From Sulfurimonas sp. (GTDB taxonomy: Bacteria > Campylobacterota > Campylobacteria > Campylobacterales > Sulfurimonadaceae): a DNA stretch of 18,997 bases. Location: positions 1 to 18,997 of the forward strand of contig JALSKR010000058.1 in NCBI GenBank assembly GCA_026988735.1, given 5' to 3'. The notes beneath the pieces were generated by a model that was not told the origin of the DNA, searched no databases, and saw only the letters and a program-made list of their open reading frames with translations. Made by a program: the position numbers and the translations under genes. This document shows, in pieces, positions 15,536 to 18,997 of this stretch (positions are counted from its first letter, which is position 1; the number at the start of each line of letters is the position of its first letter).

Positions 15536-18327
15536 CGTGGTAAACGCCGATGCCCTCTTTTATGCACATAGTTCTTTTTAAAGCACTTCTGGCAGATACT
15601 GTATTTTGAATTGACTGGTAGAGGCGCGCTGCAAAGCTTACATGTCTGTGTGAGTGCAGTCTGTCTGAGTGTCTCTTCTATATATTTGTTTAAAACACCT
15701 CTGTAGGCTCTTGCCTTGTTTTCATCGACAAAGTAGTCATTAAAACGATAGCTCAGCCACAGATACAGCGAAATCTCTTTGACCATATCTTCTGCACGCA
15801 ACAACTCTTCGGAGGTTTGCGCATACGAGCCTGTCAGTTTCGGTGCATGATAATAGACAGGCTCTTTTTTCTCCAAAGCATTGATGTAGCGCTCATAGGC
15901 ACTGATAATATAGGCAGATTTAAGTGTCAATGGCGCACAGGCAAGATGATACTTTGTCGCAATGTCCAGATCATAACTGTCCACAATGCGTGAAGCTTCG
16001 AGCATATCATCTAAGGATGCCGCATAAAAAGGACCGTCAAAAACCATATTTTTTATAAAAAAGCGTAAAATCTCTTCCAAAGAATTCTCTTCCAAAATCG
16101 TGCTGACAAGTTTTATATGTTCCAAATTTGCCATCACTTTAAAAGGTACTTTTATCTCTTTTGCCTGCTTGGTAAAATTCTTTTTGACTACATGTAAAGC
16201 ATCCCCGTGCAAAGCCCCCACATAACCGTTTTCATGCAGACCGTAACGCCCTGCCCGTCCGGCAATTTGGTGCACCTCTGAGGGGAAAAGATTTCGCTGT
16301 ATGATGCCGTCAAACTTCTCGGCTTTAGAAAACAGAACGGTTTTTATCGGCAGATTCATCCCCATGGCTATCGCATCAGTGGCAACAAGAATCTGAGTTT
16401 CTCCCTCACGAAAACGCCTTGCCTCTTCCCGTCTGACTTCGGGAGAGAGGTTGCCATAGACAACACTCACTTCAAAATCTTTTGAAAAATTCTGCTTGAG
16501 ACGCAGAACATCTTTTCTGCTAAAAGCGATGATTGCCGTTGCCGCTTCTACATCTTTTGGATGTGTCGGTTTTTCCAGAAGTTCCAACGGATTTTTTCTC
16601 TCAAACTCCCGTATCTCAAGCTCCTCACCCAGATACTCTGCAAGTGCAATAATCGCATCTTTAACATTGGGTGAACCTGTCATTATCACCTCTTTTGCTG
16701 GCGCACCGATGATGGCATTTGCCCATGCCCAGCCGCGGTCACGGTCATCTATCATCTGTACCTCATCTATGACACAGACATCCACATCCACATCATAATT
16801 CATCATCTCTATTGTTGAACTGATATGTGTTGCCTCATCATCAAGTATCTGCTCTTCTCCTGTTATGAGTGAGCTCTCTATTCCCTCCGCTTTGAGTGTT
16901 TCGTACCCTTCAAGTGCCAAAAGACGCAAAGGTGCAAGATAATACCCTGTGTCTGCCTCTTTGAGTTTTTGCATCGCCTCATAGGTCTTTCCACTGTTTG
17001 TAGGTCCGATATGTAAAATAAGCTTTCTTTGCATACTCCTCGCAATCGGAAAAAGATTTTTAAAATCACGGATTGTTCGTGCAAGCAGTGCTTCACGCTG
17101 TTTTTTAATCAGTTCATCATGTATGGAGTGCAAAAAGCGTCGTGTTATTTTTCTGTGAATTTTTGGCGTTATACTCAGGGTTTGACCAAGTAGTTCAAAA
17201 AGATACTCATAGACTCTCGCATGCAGTTCTTCTTGAGTAAAATGTAAAAGCTGGGCATACTCTTCACACTCTTTTACCAAAGCATCGAGTGTAAGTAAAA
17301 ATTCATCCTCCTGCTCTTTTTTCACTTCTGCCAAAACAGCATCAAAATTAAACCGTTTTGAGTGCCATATCTCTTCTAAAAGACCTTCGAGTTCTACATG
17401 TAACTCCAGTTTGTAAGCAAATCTTTTCTCACTGTAGGGCAACAAAACCTCTTCATTAATACGGATGAGAACCTCTTCATCATGAAGTGCAATGCCCTCG
17501 GCATCTATCTTTGACTTAATAATATTTTTTAAAACTCTGTGCGATATAAGCGGATAACTTACTTTGGATTTTGGAGGGGATGCACGTAGAGAATCCAAAA
17601 TCTCTTTTGTACTCAAATAGGCATGCGGATATTTCAAAGAGTGCAAAAAATTCTCAATACTCTGCTGTTTTTGCGCAACTACTGCAAGCTTATCTTCTCC
17701 TATTCTTTGCACTATCTCTTCAAACGGTGCTGTTTCAAGATACTCATAATCATACGGCTTGGTAACAAGTGTCAAAATCTTATGAAAACTCTGCTCATAA
17801 AGTTCATACTTGAGTGATGCATTAAATTCAAAACGATCATCCAAATCAAAAAACCCTTCAAGTTCACGCTCAAGTTTCTCTTTTTTCATCTCAAAACGAA
17901 TATGACGCAGAGATGATTCCATCTTCTCTATCGTTATTTTTTTGCTTCTTACATGTAAATAGGCCTCGCGCAGACGCACTGCCTCTTCTTGAGTAGCGTC
18001 AAGCTCTTCTAAAAGTGCATTGATTTTGTCTTCTCTGTCAAAAACCACTTCTTTTTTTGGTCTCTCAGACTTATACACCCGCCCATCACTCTCAAAAAAG
18101 TTCAAAATATCCTGACGCATACTACTTTCGGCTTCACTCCAAATCATACGAAGTGTTTTTACCATCAAAGTTTTATCATGGTTTATATCATATATGCCCA
18201 GTGTTGCAAAAAGTTCACTGAGTGTTTTACTCTCTACGCGTTCTATCCCCACATCAAAGGGGTCATCGTCAAAATATTTTCTAATTCTTTGGTTAATTTT
18301 ACTGTTTTTTTTATTTTTTCTTGCCAT
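15532..18327 (-). CDS. Suv3-like superfamily 2 RNA helicase with C-terminal zinc ribbon
   Basis: A 931-residue protein. The helicase core carries GPTNSGKT (441-448, Walker A), D521-E-V-Q-M (motif II), MTGSP, a GNLSPEVRREEARRF segment, ILVATDAIAMGMNLP and HQIAGRAGRYG (from H686). These match the Suv3 helicase family (mitochondrial RNA-degradosome subunit and bacterial relatives) better than DEAD-box proteins. About 430 N-terminal residues, charged and largely helical, match no domain I can name. The C-terminus has a C896-x2-C899-x12-C912-x2-C915 zinc-ribbon-like motif and a basic tail. A role in RNA unwinding or turnover is inferred. The ATG at 18327 is preferred to the TTG at 18354, which lies upstream of the -10 box and has no ribosome site. 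This ATG also has no ribosome site and lies 6 bases after the -10. Confidence 0.88.
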   Translation of the reverse strand: MARKNKKNSKINQRIRKYFDDDPFDVGIERVESKTLSELFATLGIYDINHDKTLMVKTLRMIWSEAESSMRQDILNFFESDGRVYKSERPKKEVVFDREDKINALLEELDATQEEAVRLREAYLHVRSKKITIEKMESSLRHIRFEMKKEKLERELEGFFDLDDRFEFNASLKYELYEQSFHKILTLVTKPYDYEYLETAPFEEIVQRIGEDKLAVVAQKQQSIENFLHSLKYPHAYLSTKEILDSLRASPPKSKVSYPLISHRVLKNIIKSKIDAEGIALHDEEVLIRINEEVLLPYSEKRFAYKLELHVELEGLLEEIWHSKRFNFDAVLAEVKKEQEDEFLLTLDALVKECEEYAQLLHFTQEELHARVYEYLFELLGQTLSITPKIHRKITRRFLHSIHDELIKKQREALLARTIRDFKNLFPIARSMQRKLILHIGPTNSGKTYEAMQKLKEADTGYYLAPLRLLALEGYETLKAEGIESSLITGEEQILDDEATHISSTIEMMNYDVDVDVCVIDEVQMIDDRDRGWAWANAIIGAPAKEVIMTGSPNVKDAIIALAEYLGEELEIREFERKNPLELLEKPTHPKDVEAATAIIAFSRKDVLRLKQNFSKDFEVSVVYGNLSPEVRREEARRFREGETQILVATDAIAMGMNLPIKTVLFSKAEKFDGIIQRNLFPSEVHQIAGRAGRYGLHENGYVGALHGDALHVVKKNFTKQAKEIKVPFKVMANLEHIKLVSTILEENSLEEILRFFIKNMVFDGPFYAASLDDMLEASRIVDSYDLDIATKYHLACAPLTLKSAYIISAYERYINALEKKEPVYYHAPKLTGSYAQTSEELLRAEDMVKEISLYLWLSYRFNDYFVDENKARAYRGVLNKYIEETLRQTALTQTCKLCSAPLPVNSKYSICQKCFKKNYVHKRGHRRLPR

Positions 18328-18333
18328 AAAAAG

Positions 18334-18342
18334 ATTATAACA
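18334..18342 (-). promoter_or_regulatory. Extended -10 of the helicase gene, implying a leaderless mRNA
   Basis: Read on the minus strand this is TGTTATAAT, a TGn plus perfect TATAAT. Six bases (CTTTTT) then separate it from the ATG at 18327, so transcription would begin at or next to the start codon. No ribosome-binding site is present. Confidence 0.65.
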
Positions 18343-18386
18343 CAAGCTTAACAATACAACTTCAACAAAGTATAAAAGAGCTGGTA

Positions 18387-18392
18387 TATAAT
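18387..18392 (+). promoter_or_regulatory. -10 box of the rhodanese-like gene, implying a leaderless mRNA
   Basis: A perfect TATAAT is followed by 6 bases (GCTCTT) and the ATG at 18399, mirroring the divergent helicase promoter. The upstream sequence is TGGTA, and no Shine-Dalgarno sequence sits at a useful distance. Confidence 0.65.
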
Positions 18393-18398
18393 GCTCTT

Positions 18399-18719
18399 AT
18401 GAATTTTCCAAACGAATGGACGCAAAAAGAGTTTTTGCAAAATAAAAAAAAGTTAGAACAAGAGGGAGTGGAGGTTGTCCTTGTGGACACTATCCTCTCT
18501 CCCATAGAAAAAGCAGATACAATTACCTACAACCCTTATGAGCTCAAACAGTACCCGGAGGGAAGTGTCTTTGTTTTTTACTGCGATTCCGGCAAGGCAA
18601 CACTTGACCGGCTCAAAGAGTACAAAGAAAAATTTCCCAACCACCACTGTATTTCCCTCAAAGGCGGTCGCGGATACTGGAGAAAAAATATGATGCTACT
18701 GGATGAGAACAATGCATAA
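18399..18719 (+). CDS. Single-domain rhodanese-like protein
   Basis: A 106-residue cytoplasmic protein with the rhodanese layout: a strand (EVVLVDT), an NPYELKQYPEGS region, and FVFYC62DSGKAT, where Cys62 is the likely sulfur-carrying residue in the active-site loop. The helix LDRLKEYKEKF and strand HHCISLKGGRGYWR complete the fold. Rhodaneses carry persulfide sulfur between donors and acceptors, but the loop (CDSGKA) is not diagnostic of a substrate. The only usable start is ATG 18399; an in-frame stop lies at 18327 and no other ATG/GTG/TTG intervenes. It overlaps the DUF309 gene by 8 bases, so the two are probably co-transcribed. Confidence 0.82.
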   Translation: MNFPNEWTQKEFLQNKKKLEQEGVEVVLVDTILSPIEKADTITYNPYELKQYPEGSVFVFYCDSGKATLDRLKEYKEKFPNHHCISLKGGRGYWRKNMMLLDENNA

Positions 18720-18997
18720 ACATATCAACGAATTTATAAAATGCCTCAAAGAAGAGCGCTATTATGATGCCCACGAAGCACTTGAAGAGGCTTGGTTTCC
18801 CCGCCGTTTTGAAAAAGACAAAGAGGTAAAACTGCTCAAAGGCTTTATCAATGCCTCTGTAAGTTTTGAGCTTATCAAACGAGGACGCAAAGAGCAGAGC
18901 AAAAAAGTCTGGGCGAATTATCTCAAATACAGACCTTTTCTTTTTGAAATAGACTCTCCCTATCAGAACCGTTATTATCAGCTTTCAAGACTTATAG
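18712..18997 (+). CDS. DUF309 family protein, 3' end outside the window
   Basis: The frame is open to the window edge, giving 95 residues. The opening FIKCLKEERYYDAHEALEEAW with a His-Glu pair in a helix, followed by LLKGFINASVSFEL, matches DUF309 (PF03745), a small helical family of unknown function. It overlaps the rhodanese-like gene by 8 bases. ATG 18712 follows a GGATGAG stretch at a suitable distance; an in-frame ATG at 18703 is the alternative. Confidence 0.8.
   Translation, partial: MHKHINEFIKCLKEERYYDAHEALEEAWFPRRFEKDKEVKLLKGFINASVSFELIKRGRKEQSKKVWANYLKYRPFLFEIDSPYQNRYYQLSRLI

Noticed and set aside
16496..16798. A 100-residue + strand reading frame inside the helicase gene
   Set aside because: It is Ser-rich and antisense to the conserved helicase core, as expected of a shadow frame.
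18328..18354. TTG start for the helicase, 9 residues longer
   Set aside because: It is upstream of the extended -10 box and has no ribosome site; the added residues (MLSLCYNLF) do not look like a natural start of this basic N-terminus.

Overview
The window is AT-rich, densely packed bacterial DNA. It looks like a chromosomal stretch from a Campylobacterota (Epsilonproteobacteria) species, probably Sulfurimonas- or Sulfurovum-like. The grounds are short intergenic gaps, extended -10 promoters without clear -35 boxes, a chemoreceptor with a periplasmic c-type haem motif, many CxxCH proteins, and a Suv3-like helicase. The genus is inferred from general resemblance, not from a search. No tRNA, rRNA, IS element, phage gene or CRISPR array is visible, and no gap longer than about 75 bases lacks a gene.

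Layout. (1) 1-1914: the 3' part of an exported alpha-carbonic anhydrase, a small ribbon-helix-helix protein and a CobT-like phosphoribosyltransferase, closely spaced on the + strand. (2) 1975-4239: a haem-binding methyl-accepting chemotaxis protein followed by an OmpR-type response regulator. (3) 4315-7721: a tri-haem lipoprotein and a full-length DsbD. (4) 7785-15535: nine abutting or overlapping genes that look like one operon: di-haem lipoprotein, TlpA-like thioredoxin, DUF4266 lipoprotein, DUF3570 beta-barrel, ApbE flavin transferase, porin, short phosphate-binding-protein-like protein, HD-GYP response regulator and hybrid-free histidine kinase. (5) 15532-18327 on the minus strand: a large Suv3-like helicase that meets the kinase tail to tail with a 4-base overlap. 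(6) 18399-18997: a rhodanese-like protein and the start of a DUF309 protein, divergent from the helicase.

How the parts may work together. Units 3 and 4 begin with the same promoter layout: two TTCAT half-sites 11 bp apart, then a weak -10 at identical spacing. The spacer bases differ completely while the half-sites and -10 are kept. This is what an OmpR-family activator would need, and the regulator gene at 3571 lies directly upstream, co-transcribed with a haem chemoreceptor. The regulated genes encode outer-layer haem lipoproteins, the DsbD/TlpA thiol pathway needed to keep CxxCH cysteines reduced, and a DUF4266-DUF3570-ApbE set. The DUF3570 barrel carries D-A-V-T-G-A-S, which resembles the sequence modified by ApbE in RnfG/NqrC-type proteins. 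My leading hypothesis is a cell-envelope redox system in which a flavinylated outer-membrane barrel works with haem lipoproteins, and whose output is tied to sensing, chemotaxis and c-di-GMP turnover. The individual families are recognised from sequence. The flavinylation, the regulon and the electron-transfer role are inference.
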